This document shows, piece by piece, positions 63,746-64,000 of a stretch of DNA of 64,000 nucleotides. The first letter of the stretch is position 1. Every line of letters begins with the position of its first letter. Source of the DNA: Marivirga harenae (GTDB taxonomy: Bacteria > Bacteroidota > Bacteroidia > Cytophagales > Cyclobacteriaceae); NCBI RefSeq assembly GCF_030534335.1, contig NZ_CP130565.1, forward strand, positions 4,113,501 through 4,177,500, in the 5' to 3' direction. A program made the translations under genes and the position numbers. The notes below the pieces were generated by a model. That model did no database searches. It worked only from the letters and a program-made list of their open reading frames with translations, and was not told where the DNA came from.

Positions 63746-64000
63746 CTACTCGTTGTGCATCCATTCTTTTTTAGACATTAACTCGCCATCTGTCTCTTCA
63801 TTATCAGGGTCGTCCACACAACAATCTACTGGACAAACAGCGGCACACTGCGGCTCTTCATGGAAACCAGTACACTCTGTACATTTACCAGTCACAATGT
63901 AGTAAAACTCATCAGAAACAGGTTCCTGCATTTCTTCTGCATCTACTTCCGTTCCATCTATAAGTTTAGCTTTTCCAGAAAGCGAGGTACCCCCTGCCCA
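63746..64000 (-). CDS. 4Fe-4S dicluster ferredoxin (partial, cut by the window edge)
   Basis: The C-terminal 84 residues of a ferredoxin whose 5' part lies beyond position 64000. The frame stays open to the edge and reads WAGGTSLSGKAKLIDGTEVD before the first Met (63931), so that Met is internal and not the start. One cluster motif is visible: CTECTGFHEEPQCAAVCPVDC. Bacteroidota ferredoxins of this type are about 115 residues and carry a first CxxCxxCxxxC motif in the missing N-terminus. It should be a low-potential cytosolic electron carrier. Confidence 0.9.
   Translation of the reverse strand, partial: WAGGTSLSGKAKLIDGTEVDAEEMQEPVSDEFYYIVTGKCTECTGFHEEPQCAAVCPVDCCVDDPDNEETDGELMSKKEWMHNE

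Noticed and set aside
1-64000. tRNA, rRNA, CRISPR arrays, prophage and insertion sequences
   Set aside because: I looked in the intergenic regions for T-loop consensus, regularly spaced repeats and transposase motifs and found none; a covariance-model scan would be the decisive check.

Overview
The window is an AT-rich chromosomal segment that I assign to the Bacteroidota, most likely the Cytophagales (a Marivirga/Flammeovirga-like marine bacterium). Four things support this: weak Shine-Dalgarno signals; families largely confined to this phylum (putative porin with Porin_10-like sequence, DUF4494, DUF2851, TIGR03643, Reg_prop sensor kinases); the long insert-containing form of IspG; and gene fusions such as SpmA-SpmB. 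No rRNA, tRNA, CRISPR array, transposase or prophage was found. Most of the window is housekeeping and core metabolism in short operons. The genus assignment is inference.

Layout. 0.2-8 kb: lipid/envelope proteins (ICMT-like methyltransferase, lipoprotein + SGNH hydrolase, OmpA-family protein), a YjbR protein, ispG and an outer-membrane protein. 8.1-17.8 kb: the most distinctive region, a divergently transcribed XRE regulator followed by a five-gene operon encoding a small CesT/YbjN-like protein, PspA/IM30, an OB-fold membrane protein (YqiJ-like), a flotillin (YqiK-like) and a 1618-residue coiled-coil AAA+ ATPase. It looks like a dedicated membrane-stress or membrane-remodelling system. TTTGCAAA palindromes lie between the regulator and the operon. 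17.8-26 kb: phosphatase, DEDDy exonuclease + NhaC antiporter, FAD oxidase, DUF4442 thioesterase-like protein, enoyl-CoA hydratase, rpoN. 26-31 kb: asnS, an IVP/four-helix-bundle gene flanked by inverted repeats, hutI-hutG for histidine breakdown, and a MazF-type toxin-antitoxin pair.

31-46.6 kb: a membrane polyferredoxin with its FAD partner, a DUF547 protein, an RlmL-like RNA methyltransferase, a giant Reg_prop histidine kinase, a uridine phosphorylase-like enzyme, trhO, a NeuD-type acyltransferase, and a polytopic membrane protein coupled to DUF2851. 47-64 kb: SpmAB fusion, TIGR03643, an miaE-porin-lpxK operon, Nif3-like protein + zinc-ribbon coiled-coil protein, a thioredoxin-like [2Fe-2S] ferredoxin, an MFS transporter overlapping a class V aminotransferase, folK, sppA, bioB, a lipoprotein alpha-amylase, and a 4Fe-4S ferredoxin cut by the right edge.

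Start codons were moved inward from the longest ORF where the extension ran into repeats, operators or a neighbouring gene, or hid a clear signal peptide or domain start. Family names come from recognising sequence motifs by eye; no database search was run.
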